From positions 1-64,000 of the forward strand of contig NZ_JAUXOD010000024.1 of the NCBI RefSeq assembly GCF_030682515.1: a stretch of DNA of 64,000 nt, in the 5' to 3' direction. Below the pieces are notes generated by a model. It was not told where the DNA came from. It did no database searches and saw only the letters and a list, made by a program, of their open reading frames with translations. The position numbers and the translations under genes are program-made. This document shows, one piece after another, positions 51,900 to 60,448 of this stretch (position 1 is the first letter of the stretch; each line of letters opens with the position of its first letter). Source of the stretch: Hoeflea sp. (lineage in GTDB: Bacteria; Pseudomonadota; Alphaproteobacteria; Rhizobiales; Rhizobiaceae).

Positions 51900-53573
51900 G
51901 TGGGAAGAAGCCAAGTGACACCTCAAGACATGACCTCAGCGGCGGCCTCGGCCGCCGCGACCCTGCCGGGTGCCGACGTGGCGATCGACGGGGCGATGCA
52001 GTCCTTCGGCCTGACGCTCGACAGGTTCCTCACCCATGCCGCCAAGTGGCACCGGGACGCCGAGGTGGTGACTGCCGGAGCGGGCGGGGCTGTCGAGCGC
52101 GTCTCCTACGCCGGTTTGAAACAGAGGGCGCTGGGTGTCTCGCGGATCCTCGCTGATCTCGGTGTCACGCCCGGGGCCCGGGTGGCGACCCTTGCCTGGA
52201 ACACGCAGGCGCATCTCGAAGCCTGGTATGCGATCATGGGCATGGGGGCTGCCTGCCACACGCTCAACCCGCGCCTGACCGCCGAGCAGACCAGCGCCAT
52301 GCTGCGCCAGTCCGGCGCCCGGATCCTCATCGTTGCCGGCGACCTGATGCCGCTTGCCGCCCGGATCGCGGCGCATGCGCCGGCCGTGACCCGGATCCTG
52401 GTCATTGACGACACGGCAGGCGAAGGGCCGGCTAGCGGCCATCCCGTTCAGGTGTCCGCGCTCGATCCGGCCGCGGGCGCGGCAGGAGAGCCGGTGGCCT
52501 GGGGCGGGTTCGACGAGACTGTGTCATCCGGGCTCTGTTTCACCTCCGGCACCACCGGCGCGCCCAAGGGCGTCACCTACACCCATCGCTCGAGCTATCT
52601 TCACACCCTGCGCATGCTGCAGGCCGATGTGCTTGGCATCACCCGGCTGGATGCGGTGCTGGCCGCGGTGCCGATGTTCCACGCCAATGCCTGGGGTCTG
52701 CCCTTCGCCGCCCCCGCCGTCGGCGCCAGGCTGGTGCTGCCGGGGCGGATGACCGACGGCGCGAGCCTGGCAAGGCTGATCGTTTCCGAAGCGGTGACGG
52801 TCGCGGCGGGCGTCCCGACTGTCTGGCTCGGTCTGGTCGAGCATCTCGAGGCGAGCGGCGGCGAGGTGCCGAGCCTGAAGCGCATCCTCGTCGGCGGATC
52901 GCCGCTTGCGCCGGCCCTGATGGAGCGCATCGAGCGCCGGCTTGGCGTGACGGTTCAGACCAGCTGGGGCATGACGGAGCTGTCGCCATTGGGGACCATG
53001 TCGCTGCCCGGTGATCCCGGCAGGAAAGCCTCGGTGTCGGGTCAGCCGTCGGTGGGCCTCGATCTGCTCTTGACCGACGCCGGGGGGCGCGCGCTCGCCG
53101 AGCAGCGAAACACGGAAGGGCATTTGCGGGTCAAGGGTGCTGCCGTCGTCGAGCGCTATCTGGGAGACAGCAATCCCGCCATCGACGCGGACGGCTGGTT
53201 CGCCACCGGCGATCTGGCGCGGATCGACGACCGGGGAAATCTGATGATCACCGGCCGCGCCAAGGATCTCATCAAGTCGGGCGGCGAATGGATCAACCCC
53301 GCCGAAATCGAGGCCGTTGTCGGAGCGCTTCCCGAGATCTCGCTGGCCGCGGTCATCGGCCGGGTCGACCCGAAATGGGGCGAGCGGCCGGTGCTGCTGG
53401 TGACCGTCCGCAAAGAGCAGGTGATCAGCGACGAGGCGCTGCTCGCCGCGCTCAGCGGCAAGGTCGCATCCTGGTGGGTGCCCGACACGATCGTCCGGCT
53501 CGAGAACATGCCGATGGCGGCGACGGGGAAAATCGACAAGCTGCGCCTCAAGAAGGAGCATGGCGGCAACTGA
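51900..53573 (+). CDS. AMP-forming acyl-CoA synthetase (module B)
   Basis: About 557 residues of the ANL superfamily, similar to medium-chain or methylthiopropionate-type ligases: P-loop FTSGTTGAPKGVTYTHRSS, A5 TSWGMTELSP, WFATGDLA, hinge GRAKDLIKSGGEWINP and A10 PMAATGKIDKL. GTG 51900 is preceded by GGAAAGA; GTG 51915 (after GGAAG at 51903) is a good alternative start, and ATG 51930 a third. Functional counterpart of the module-A ligase, though from a different subfamily (hinge SGGEWINP versus SGHNIDP). Confidence 0.88.
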   Translation: MGRSQVTPQDMTSAAASAAATLPGADVAIDGAMQSFGLTLDRFLTHAAKWHRDAEVVTAGAGGAVERVSYAGLKQRALGVSRILADLGVTPGARVATLAWNTQAHLEAWYAIMGMGAACHTLNPRLTAEQTSAMLRQSGARILIVAGDLMPLAARIAAHAPAVTRILVIDDTAGEGPASGHPVQVSALDPAAGAAGEPVAWGGFDETVSSGLCFTSGTTGAPKGVTYTHRSSYLHTLRMLQADVLGITRLDAVLAAVPMFHANAWGLPFAAPAVGARLVLPGRMTDGASLARLIVSEAVTVAAGVPTVWLGLVEHLEASGGEVPSLKRILVGGSPLAPALMERIERRLGVTVQTSWGMTELSPLGTMSLPGDPGRKASVSGQPSVGLDLLLTDAGGRALAEQRNTEGHLRVKGAAVVERYLGDSNPAIDADGWFATGDLARIDDRGNLMITGRAKDLIKSGGEWINPAEIEAVVGALPEISLAAVIGRVDPKWGERPVLLVTVRKEQVISDEALLAALSGKVASWWVPDTIVRLENMPMAATGKIDKLRLKKEHGGN

Positions 53574-53710
53574 CCCGACTTCTCCCGGGAGGGGGTCGGT
53601 TGCGGCCGCGGATTGGCGCGCTCGTGAGACCACCATGCCCGATCATCTTGAAGGAATTCACCCGTGAGTGAGTGTACCAACGAGCGGAACCGCTCAACCA
53701 GGAGAAAAGC

Positions 53711-54604
53711 ATGAAACTGAAGGATCGCACCGCCATCGTCACCGGAGCCGGCGGAGGGCTGGGCCGATGCCATGCGCTGCTGCTCGCCCGCCAGGGCGCC
53801 CGCGTCGTCGTCAACGACATGAACGCCGAGAGTGCCGAGCGCGTTGCCGGGGAAATCAAGGCCGGGGGCGGAGAGGCGATCGGGGTTGCGGCTTCCGTCA
53901 CCGACGAGGCCGGAGTTGCGGCGATGGTCGAGCAGGCGATGGGCGCCTGGGGGCGCATCGACATTCTCATCAACAATGCGGGGATCCTGCGCGACAAGAG
54001 CTTCGCCAAGATGGAGATCGCCGATTTTCGCGCGGTGGTCGATGTCCACCTGATGGGGGCGGTGATCTGCTCGAAGTCGGTCTGGGAGATCATGCGCAAG
54101 CAGAATCATGGCCGCATCGTCATGACCACGTCCTCCTCCGGGCTCTACGGCAATTTCGGCCAGTCCAATTACGGCGCCGCCAAGATGGCGCTGGTGGGCC
54201 TGATGCAGACCCTGTCGCTCGAAGGCGAGAAATACGGCATCCGCGTCAATTGCCTGGCGCCCACGGCGGCGACGCAGATGACCGACGGCGTGTTGTCGCC
54301 CGACGCGCTCTCGCAGCTTGCACCGGAGCTCGTCAGCCCCGGGCTCCTGGCGCTGGTGGGTGACGCGGCGCCGACACGGGCGATCCTGTGCGCGGGCGCC
54401 GGCCATTTCGCCCGCGCCCATGTCACGCTGACCCAAGGGATATACATCGGCGGGACTGGCGAGGCCGCTGATCGCGTGGTCGCGCGGTGGAACGAGATCG
54501 GCGACCGCGCGGGCGAGATCGTCCCGGGCTACGGATTTGCCCAGGCCGAACGGGAAATGGCGAGTTCGGGCGCCAGCCCCGCCTCGATCGCCGCACGGAC
54601 ATAG
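53711..54604 (+). CDS. SDR, 3-hydroxyacyl-CoA dehydrogenase-like (module B)
   Basis: 297 residues from ATG 53711 after AGGAGAAAAGC. TGAGGGLG cofactor loop, NNAG (INNAGILRD), Ser in TTSSSGLYG and YGAAK (YxxxK). The long C-terminal extension (about residues 200-297, including TPAATQ-like regions) resembles the dehydrogenase half of multifunctional peroxisomal beta-oxidation protein 2 and its bacterial relatives. It probably oxidises a 3-hydroxyacyl-CoA in the module-B pathway; direction inferred. Last gene before a strong hairpin. Confidence 0.86.
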   Translation: MKLKDRTAIVTGAGGGLGRCHALLLARQGARVVVNDMNAESAERVAGEIKAGGGEAIGVAASVTDEAGVAAMVEQAMGAWGRIDILINNAGILRDKSFAKMEIADFRAVVDVHLMGAVICSKSVWEIMRKQNHGRIVMTTSSSGLYGNFGQSNYGAAKMALVGLMQTLSLEGEKYGIRVNCLAPTAATQMTDGVLSPDALSQLAPELVSPGLLALVGDAAPTRAILCAGAGHFARAHVTLTQGIYIGGTGEAADRVVARWNEIGDRAGEIVPGYGFAQAEREMASSGASPASIAART

Positions 54605-54618
54605 CGCGGCCCGGCAAC

Positions 54619-54668
54619 GGCCGGCAAAGGCACTCAACCCCGACTTCGGGTCAGGGCCTTTGCCGGCC
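54619..54668. terminator. Long hairpin ending module B
   Basis: GGCCGGCAAAGGC (54619-54631) and GCCTTTGCCGGCC (54656-54668) form a perfect 13-base-pair stem enclosing a smaller CCCGA-CTTCGGG hairpin. It starts 15 bases past the SDR stop. Lack of a T-run means termination may be Rho-assisted, but the position strongly suggests an operon end. Confidence 0.6.
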
Positions 54669-54699
54669 TTCCACAGTGTAGCCGCCGTGCTCACATCAA

Positions 54700-55030
54700 T
54701 GAGGGCAGGAAGAGGCAGATCTGCGGAAACACCACGATCAGGATGATCAGGTCGGTCAGCTGCTGGGGTGAGCCCGCTGACGGCGATGAACCGGCTGAAG
54801 ACGGTAGCAAACATGAAGATCACGATGATGCCGGCCGACAGCAGCAACGCCCGCTCGATCGACTGCCAGAGCGCGGTCCATGCCAGACGCCGGTCAGGAC
54901 GGAAATAGCCAGCGCCCCGAACGCGCCCATCCCGAAAGCTTCGTTGGGGGTGACCGCGCCCGAACAGATGCCCCCGAGCAGCATCAGCACCGGGATGGGC
55001 CAGACCCGTCCGCTCGACTGGATCCACTCG
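54700..55030 (-). pseudogene. Decayed TRAP transporter large permease (DctM-like)
   Basis: On the minus strand one frame reads WPIPVLMLLGGICSGAVTPNE and FGALAISVL, the DctM block before its penultimate spans. A second frame continues with ALLLSAGIIVIFMFATVFSR and FIAVSGLTP, and a third with LIILIVVFPQICLF before a stop near 54697. The reading frame changes twice and the N-terminal two thirds is absent, so this is a relic. Confidence 0.7.
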
Positions 55031-55119
55031 CTGCAGCTGCTGACCAACCGCTCGACCCTGCGGCCCAGCGGCGACGGCGCGCGGCACGAAAGTCGGCTCC
55101 GGCCATGGACGCGCCGCGG

Positions 55120-55250
55120 CTTTCGGCGTTGGGCTGCCCCTACCAGAACCGCTGTCCCCGTGTCATGCTGCGCTGCAGGGCGGAGATGCCGCCTGCCTCT
55201 CTGATCGACGGCGGCGGGACCGCCGCCTGCTTCCTTCACGCTCAAGACAC
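55120..55250 (+). pseudogene. C-terminal remnant of a peptide ABC ATPase (Dpp/OppF type)
   Basis: The plus strand reads LSALGCPYQNRCPRVMLRCR followed by AEMPPASLIDGGGTAACFL. The spaced cysteines (GCP, NRCP, LRCR, ACF) are the hallmark C-terminal iron-sulfur-type cysteine cluster of DppD/OppD-family ATPases. No ATPase core remains upstream. Confidence 0.65.
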
Positions 55251-55309
55251 CGCATCCGCAGCGCCCAGGGTCGCGAATAGCAGGGCCTGCGCGAGGGATC
55301 CTGGGACCG

Positions 55310-55605
55310 GGGGCCCATGCTCAACGTCACCGGCACGCTCGACGGTGGCGCCAAGGGCTAGGACTGGCGCTGGAAGGTCGAGCCCTATGATTTTGCGCCG
55401 CCGGGCGGCGAGTATCTTGCCTTGCTCACCGGCGCCGATCACTATCTCGGGCGTCGCCCGTCCCGACCAGTCGCCGGTTCCCGCCCGAACAGATCACGCT
55501 CGACTTTTTCGACGCTTATCTCAGGAAGGACATGGGCGCCAAGGCCTGGCTCGCAGGCCTGTCCGACCGGATTGGCGAATGTGGCGGTCTGTTCAAGCGC
55601 AAATA
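55310..55605 (+). pseudogene. C-terminal remnant of an alpha/beta hydrolase
   Basis: Reading frame MLNVTGTLDGGAKG, TAG stop (55359-55361), then DWRWKVEPYDFAPPGGEY and LTGADHYLG, and after a frameshift EQITLDFFDAYLRKDMGA ending at TAA near 55605. The GADH-type histidine region and the C-terminal helix are typical of dienelactone-hydrolase-like proteins. The in-frame stop and shift mark it as dead. 55606-55740 shows nothing recognisable. Confidence 0.65.
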
Positions 55606-55740
55606 AAACACGACGAATCGCAGCTGTCTTTCGGCGGGCTTGTCGGTCTGCCAGGGTAAGGATGCTCAAAGGCGCCGGAAAACTCTGGTCCTGCGAAGAT
55701 GCGCTGTCGTCAGCATTGCTCCATTCGAGCAAGGTAAGGC

Positions 55741-56748
55741 TTAGAATGTGGGAATGTTCTCGCGGAAGATGACCTGCAGTCGTGGCAAATATTCCGGTTC
55801 CTTGGATCCGCGCACCGCTGACACCAGAAGCTTGACCGCTTCGCGCGCCTCGACCCGAGGGTTCTGGTCGATGACCGCGTCCATGGTCCTGTCGAGCAGC
55901 ATCATGCGGGTCGCATCGGTCAGGTCATGGCCAATGAATACCACGTCGCGCCCACGCTGCGCCTCGCGCAGGGCCCGGCCGATGCCCTGGTTGCCTGAGC
56001 CGATATTGTAGATCCCCTTGATCGACTTGGAGCTCAGGAGGCTTCGCGCTGCATCATAGGCCCGATCCCGGTCTTCGCTCACCGGTATGATCTCGACGAT
56101 CTTGTGCAGCGGAAAATCCTGCGCGAGGATCGAGCGGTAGCCCATTTCCCGTTCCTCGTGACCGCGATAGGCGGAAGAGCCGATGAAGATGGCGGTGTTG
56201 TGCTTTTGCCCATCGCCAAGGAAACGGCCCATCAAGAGACCGGCAAGCCGGCCGGCGGCGCGGTTGTCGATCCCGACATAGCCGATCTTGTTGACCGACG
56301 AGATGTCTGAAACCAGCGTCGCGACGCGTATTCCCGTCGACGCCAGATGGTTGATCGCCTCGCGCACGATCGGGTGATCAAGCGCTACCAGCGCGACGGC
56401 GTCGGTCTTGCCTTCAAGTTCGCGCAGTTTGAGAGCCAGGGTTTCCGGGTCAAACGCCTCGATGAGATGAAGGCTCGCATTGATCCCGCCATAGGAAGCG
56501 GCTTCCTCGAACAGGAATTTGCGCAGCATCAGCATGAAGGTGTTGTTGCCCGCCGGCAGCAGGAACTCCATGCGGATCTCCTGCCTGGCCTGGCTTGCCA
56601 CCGGTCCGAAATACCCGAGCCGGGTCGCCACCTCCATGACGATGTCGCGCGTGCGCGCCCGCACGCCGTCGCGCCCGTTGAGAACGCGGTCTACGGTTGC
56701 TGGCGAAACGCCCGCTTCCTTGGCGATGTGGGAGACTGTTGATCGCAT
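55741..56748 (-). CDS. LacI-family transcriptional regulator
   Basis: 335 residues. N-terminal LacI headpiece (TVSHIAKEAGVSPATVDRVL, then NGRDGV) and a type-I periplasmic-binding-like ligand domain (residues about 60-335), length typical. ATG 56748 faces the binding-protein gene of the CUT1 operon across a 216-base region containing an inverted repeat, so it most likely represses that operon until the sugar or polyol binds. The 3' end lies against the debris field, but the protein ends normally (RVIFRE.IPTF). Confidence 0.9.
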   Translation of the reverse strand: MRSTVSHIAKEAGVSPATVDRVLNGRDGVRARTRDIVMEVATRLGYFGPVASQARQEIRMEFLLPAGNNTFMLMLRKFLFEEAASYGGINASLHLIEAFDPETLALKLRELEGKTDAVALVALDHPIVREAINHLASTGIRVATLVSDISSVNKIGYVGIDNRAAGRLAGLLMGRFLGDGQKHNTAIFIGSSAYRGHEEREMGYRSILAQDFPLHKIVEIIPVSEDRDRAYDAARSLLSSKSIKGIYNIGSGNQGIGRALREAQRGRDVVFIGHDLTDATRMMLLDRTMDAVIDQNPRVEAREAVKLLVSAVRGSKEPEYLPRLQVIFRENIPTF

Positions 56749-56802
56749 GTCGAATCCAATTTTGTTGCCAGATGATGACTTTCAATCACATCAGAAACAA
56801 TC

Positions 56803-56827
56803 ATTTTGTGGGAACTGTCCCCAAAAT
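56803..56827. promoter_or_regulatory. Candidate LacI-family operator
   Basis: ATTTTGTGGGA (56803-56813) and TCCCCAAAAT (56818-56827) form an imperfect inverted repeat in the divergent region between the LacI gene and the CUT1 operon. A second, weaker dyad (TGATG...CATCA, about 56773-56792) is nearby. The remaining bases to 56964 include an AT-rich stretch around 56865-56890 likely to hold the promoter. Confidence 0.4.
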
Positions 56828-56964
56828 ATCCATGAACCGCGAGTGGAGCCAGCTACATGAGGTAAAATGATGTATTATGATGGATAATGCGGATTGCGAG
56901 ATGCTGATAAAACATCAATTCTCCCGCTCGAAGGCGCTGAGGAACGTCGTTTTGGGAGGAAATC

Positions 56965-58572
56965 ATGAGCATGACAACCGCAATTTCGCGGCGGCGATTT
57001 TTATCGACCGCAGCCAACGCAGGGCTGGTGACAGCCGTTTCTGCGCCATTCTATATTCGTCCGGGCCGTGCCCGGGCCGCCGCCGGCCTCGCCGACGGCA
57101 TGGTGGGCGGCCCCACCGGATTTGATGGCGCCGAGCGCTATCAGTACGGTCCCGACACCCCGGAAGCCCGCGCCATCGAGGCCGTCAATGCGCTCAAGGG
57201 CGCCGGCAAGGCGCCTGACCGGATCGTGCTCGGGCTGTCCGATGGATCGATCGGTCAGCTGACGCAGCCGTTCCCCGCCGGCGCACCTTCGATCAAGGAA
57301 CTCTGGGAAGCCGAGACCGGCATCACGCTCGATATTGTCGGTGTCCCCAACGGCCAGGAATTCACCAAGGTGATGCAGGACGTCTCCACCAAGGGCGGCG
57401 CGTTCGACATCTACGCGGTGGAATGGAACCGCCTGGGCGATCTGGCGGAAACCGGCGGCATCGTCAATCTCGACGACTATGTCGCAGCGCACCGTCCCGA
57501 ATGGGACAATGCCGAGCGCGGATATGTCGGCGGCGCGCAGGGTGTCTCGCTGCTCAACAATTACCGCGGCTCGACCTATGGCGTCTCTCTCGACGGCGAT
57601 TTCCAGATCTGGAACCACCGCACCGACCTGTTCTCCGATCCGGCCGAACAAAAGGCCTTCGCCGACAAGCATGGATACGAGCTGGCGCCGCCAAGGACCT
57701 GGAAGCAGCATGATGAAATCGCCGCCTTCTTCCACCGTCCCGACAAGGGTCTGTTCGGATCGACGGATCTGCGGAACCAGGGCTGGGGCTATACCAACTG
57801 GTACCAGCGTTTTGTCTCGATGGCGTCGCCAAACCAGTTCCTGTTCGCCGATGACGGCAGCGCGCTGATCAATTCCGAGGCCGGCATTTCCGCCACCCAG
57901 GAATATGTGGATTCGCTGGCGCATCATTCGCCGGACGCGATCTCCTGGGGCTGGCCCGAGCAATATGGCAACTTCGCTTCCGGCGGCGCCGCCATGACCT
58001 GCGCCTTTTCCAACCTGCCGAAGTTCCTCGACAACGCCGGCAATGAAGGCAGCAAGGTCACCGGTCTGGTGGGCTCGCATCTGCCGCCCGGCCGCGAGAT
58101 CGACGGCAGCCTGATCCGGCGGACCGTGCTCTGGCTCAACCTGTCGGCCTCGGTTTCGTCGCAGAGCAAACATCCGGAAGCCAGCTATCTGCTGCTGCAA
58201 TGGCTGGGGTCGAGCCGGATCTATTCCTGGATGACGGCGAACCCGGGCGGATATTTCGATCCGTTCCAGCTCTCGAACTTCGCCGATCCGCTGGTGCGCC
58301 AGACCTATCATGATTACCACATGGACGTGGTCCGCGAGAGTGTCGCCCGCACCGTTCCGACGATCAATTATCCCGGCGCCACCGCCTTCCACAACGCACT
58401 TGATGAAAACCTCGTCGCCGCGTTGACGGGCTCCAAGACTGCGGCGGAAGCCATGGCCGACACCGAGAAGCAATGGGCGCGCGTTGCCCGCCGCATCGGC
58501 GAGGACAAGCTGGTCGAGGCGATCAAGGCCAACAAGGCGGCCTGGCCGACGATCACCGACCCGATCGGATAA
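56965..58572 (+). CDS. CUT1 ABC sugar-binding protein, Tat-exported, large
   Basis: 535 residues, larger than most CUT1 receptors and close in size to the binding protein of rhizobial glycerol-type (GlpV) importers, from memory. Twin-arginine signal (AISRRRFLSTAANAG, Arg9-Arg10) with cleavage near ARA-AAG. The body has type-II binding-fold features (ITLDIVGVPNGQEF, FDIYAVEWNRLGDLA). GGAGG precedes ATG 56965. The operon follows the order binding protein, permease, permease, ATPase, ATPase, oxidoreductase, isomerase. Confidence 0.88.
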   Translation: MSMTTAISRRRFLSTAANAGLVTAVSAPFYIRPGRARAAAGLADGMVGGPTGFDGAERYQYGPDTPEARAIEAVNALKGAGKAPDRIVLGLSDGSIGQLTQPFPAGAPSIKELWEAETGITLDIVGVPNGQEFTKVMQDVSTKGGAFDIYAVEWNRLGDLAETGGIVNLDDYVAAHRPEWDNAERGYVGGAQGVSLLNNYRGSTYGVSLDGDFQIWNHRTDLFSDPAEQKAFADKHGYELAPPRTWKQHDEIAAFFHRPDKGLFGSTDLRNQGWGYTNWYQRFVSMASPNQFLFADDGSALINSEAGISATQEYVDSLAHHSPDAISWGWPEQYGNFASGGAAMTCAFSNLPKFLDNAGNEGSKVTGLVGSHLPPGREIDGSLIRRTVLWLNLSASVSSQSKHPEASYLLLQWLGSSRIYSWMTANPGGYFDPFQLSNFADPLVRQTYHDYHMDVVRESVARTVPTINYPGATAFHNALDENLVAALTGSKTAAEAMADTEKQWARVARRIGEDKLVEAIKANKAAWPTITDPIG

Positions 58573-58594
58573 TTTTACCCGTCCCCGGCAAACC

Positions 58595-58621
58595 CATGCG
58601 AGGCGGTCTCCGCCTCGCATG
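58595..58621. other. Intercistronic hairpin after the CUT1 binding-protein gene
   Basis: CATGCGAGGCGG (58595-58606), loop TCT, CCGCCTCGCATG (58610-58621): a perfect 12-base-pair stem between the binding-protein stop and the first permease. Same position class as the other hairpins in the window, different sequence. Confidence 0.7.
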
Positions 58622-58646
58622 CCCCGACGATTGACCTGGACTTACC

Positions 58647-59507
58647 ATGAACCGCTCCCTGCCATTCGAGATCTTCCGCTATGCGGCGATCCTGTCCCTT
58701 GTGGCGCTGTCGCTTGTGCCGACGCTGTGGATGGCGTCGATGGCCTTCAAGCCGATCGCCGAATGGTCCGCCACGGGCGCCGACCTCACCTGGTGGCCGA
58801 AGAGCCCGACGCTCGACAATTTCCGCTTTCTGTTCGGCGAGAGCAGCTCCGAACTGATCGTGGCGCTCGACCGCACTGCTGGCCAGCCGATCCTGTCGTC
58901 GCTTCTGTCGGCCGTGTTCGGAACCCTGATTGCGATGATCTCCGGAACTTCGGCCGCCTATGGCCTGTCCCGTTTCGGCTCCGGCGGCAACCTGCCGCTG
59001 GCGCTGATACAGCTGCGCATCTTCCCGCCCATGGCGGTGATGATCCCGGTGATGATCATGTGGGCCTTCCTGGGCCTCATCGACACCTGGTATGGCCTGG
59101 CGCTGGTCTACGGCATCGTCACCATGCCCTTCGCCTTCTGGCTGATGAAGACCTTCTTTGACGACATGCCGCGGGAAATCGAGGATGCGGCGCTGGTCGA
59201 GGGCTGCTCGCGGCTGCGCGTGTTCTGGAAGATCACCCTGCCGATGATGCGCCCGGCGCTCGCCAGTTCCGCGTTGTTCGTCTTCATTCTCAACTGGTCG
59301 GATTACCTGATCGCGCTCTTGCTGACGACCCGCGACTGGGTGACGATCCCCGTCTACATGGCCTCGCTGTCCTCCTCCATGACCGGCCAGCTCTATGGCG
59401 CGAAAGCTGCCCTCGGCCTGATCGCGGCCATTCCGCCGGTCATCCTCGGCATCGCCATCCAGAAGCACCTGGTGCGCGGCCTGACATTCGGAGCGCTCAA
59501 GCAATGA
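58647..59507 (+). CDS. CUT1 ABC permease (MalG-like)
   Basis: 286 residues, about six spans; N-terminal anchor [20 protein letters not shown] and coupling loop [20 protein letters not shown], the EAA motif of MalG/UgpE. Stop overlaps the next ATG (59504). Having the MalG-type permease before the MalF-type is the reverse of the common order, as in some rhizobial CUT1 operons. Confidence 0.9.
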   Translation: MNRSLPFEIFRYAAILSLVALSLVPTLWMASMAFKPIAEWSATGADLTWWPKSPTLDNFRFLFGESSSELIVALDRTAGQPILSSLLSAVFGTLIAMISGTSAAYGLSRFGSGGNLPLALIQLRIFPPMAVMIPVMIMWAFLGLIDTWYGLALVYGIVTMPFAFWLMKTFFDDMPREIEDAALVEGCSRLRVFWKITLPMMRPALASSALFVFILNWSDYLIALLLTTRDWVTIPVYMASLSSSMTGQLYGAKAALGLIAAIPPVILGIAIQKHLVRGLTFGALKQ

Positions 59508-60448
59508 CCGTCGCAGCACTCGACACCCGGACCGAAGCGATGGAGCATGAGGACGCGCGCGACAGCCGCAAGCTCGGCTTCTGGCTGACCCTGCCGGCCC
59601 AGCTTCTGGTTCTGTTCATCGCCGTGTTTCCGATCCTGATGCAGGTCTATATCAGCCTCACCGACTGGTCGCCGCTGGACGGCATCGACTGGTGGCAGGC
59701 GCACCAGCTGTGGAACACCTTCGCCAACTATACCGACCTGCTGGAGGACAACCGCTTCTGGTCGGCCCTCGGGCGCACCGCGCTGGTCATGGCAATCTGC
59801 GTTCCGTGCGAATTCCTGCTCGGCCTTGGCCTGGCGATCCTGTTCGTCGACAATTTCCCCGGGCGGCGATTCCTCTACTCGGTCCTGCTGGTTCCGATGA
59901 TGGTTGTCCCCGCCGTCGCCGGCTACATGTTCTTCATGCTGTTCCAGTCCGGCGGGCCGGTCAATGACATCCTCTCCTTCTTCACCGGATCGCCGGTGAG
60001 GATTGCCTGGCTGTCCGATCCCGATCTTGCGCTGTTCGCGGTCATCGTCTCCGACATCTGGCAGTGGACGCCGCTGATGTTCCTGATCCTGCTCGCTGGC
60101 CTCGTCGGGGTTCCGGAAGATCAGCTGCGCGCCGCGACCCTGCTCGGCGCTTCCTGGACTACCCGTTTCATCACCATTGTGCTGCCGCGCATGAAGACGA
60201 TCATCATCATCGCGCTTGCCATCCGGGTGATCGAGAACTTCAAGGTGTTCGACAATTTCTACATCATGACCGGCGGCGGTCCCGGCGTCGCCACCGAAAC
60301 CATCTCGATCTACATCTACAAGGTCACCCAGCAGGAGTTGATCTGGGGCTATGTCGCCGCCGTGGCGCTGGTCATCCTGATCACATTGTCGGTGGTGTCG
60401 GCCTATGCCATCAAGCGCATGTCGCGGAGCCGGGAGCTGAGCCGATGA
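59504..60448 (+). CDS. CUT1 ABC permease (MalF/UgpA-like)
   Basis: 314 residues; one extra N-terminal span before the core ([20 protein letters not shown]) and the coupling segment [20 protein letters not shown]. It overlaps the previous gene by 4 bases and the following ATPase by 4 (ATGA), so the whole membrane and ATPase set is translationally coupled. With the MalG-like protein it forms the channel. Confidence 0.9.
   Translation: MTVAALDTRTEAMEHEDARDSRKLGFWLTLPAQLLVLFIAVFPILMQVYISLTDWSPLDGIDWWQAHQLWNTFANYTDLLEDNRFWSALGRTALVMAICVPCEFLLGLGLAILFVDNFPGRRFLYSVLLVPMMVVPAVAGYMFFMLFQSGGPVNDILSFFTGSPVRIAWLSDPDLALFAVIVSDIWQWTPLMFLILLAGLVGVPEDQLRAATLLGASWTTRFITIVLPRMKTIIIIALAIRVIENFKVFDNFYIMTGGGPGVATETISIYIYKVTQQELIWGYVAAVALVILITLSVVSAYAIKRMSRSRELSR

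Noticed and set aside
53156-55087. 643-codon minus-strand frame running from the ligase into the debris region
   Set aside because: Mostly antisense of the CoA ligase and SDR. Only its N-terminal part includes a true DctM fragment, which is reported as a pseudogene.
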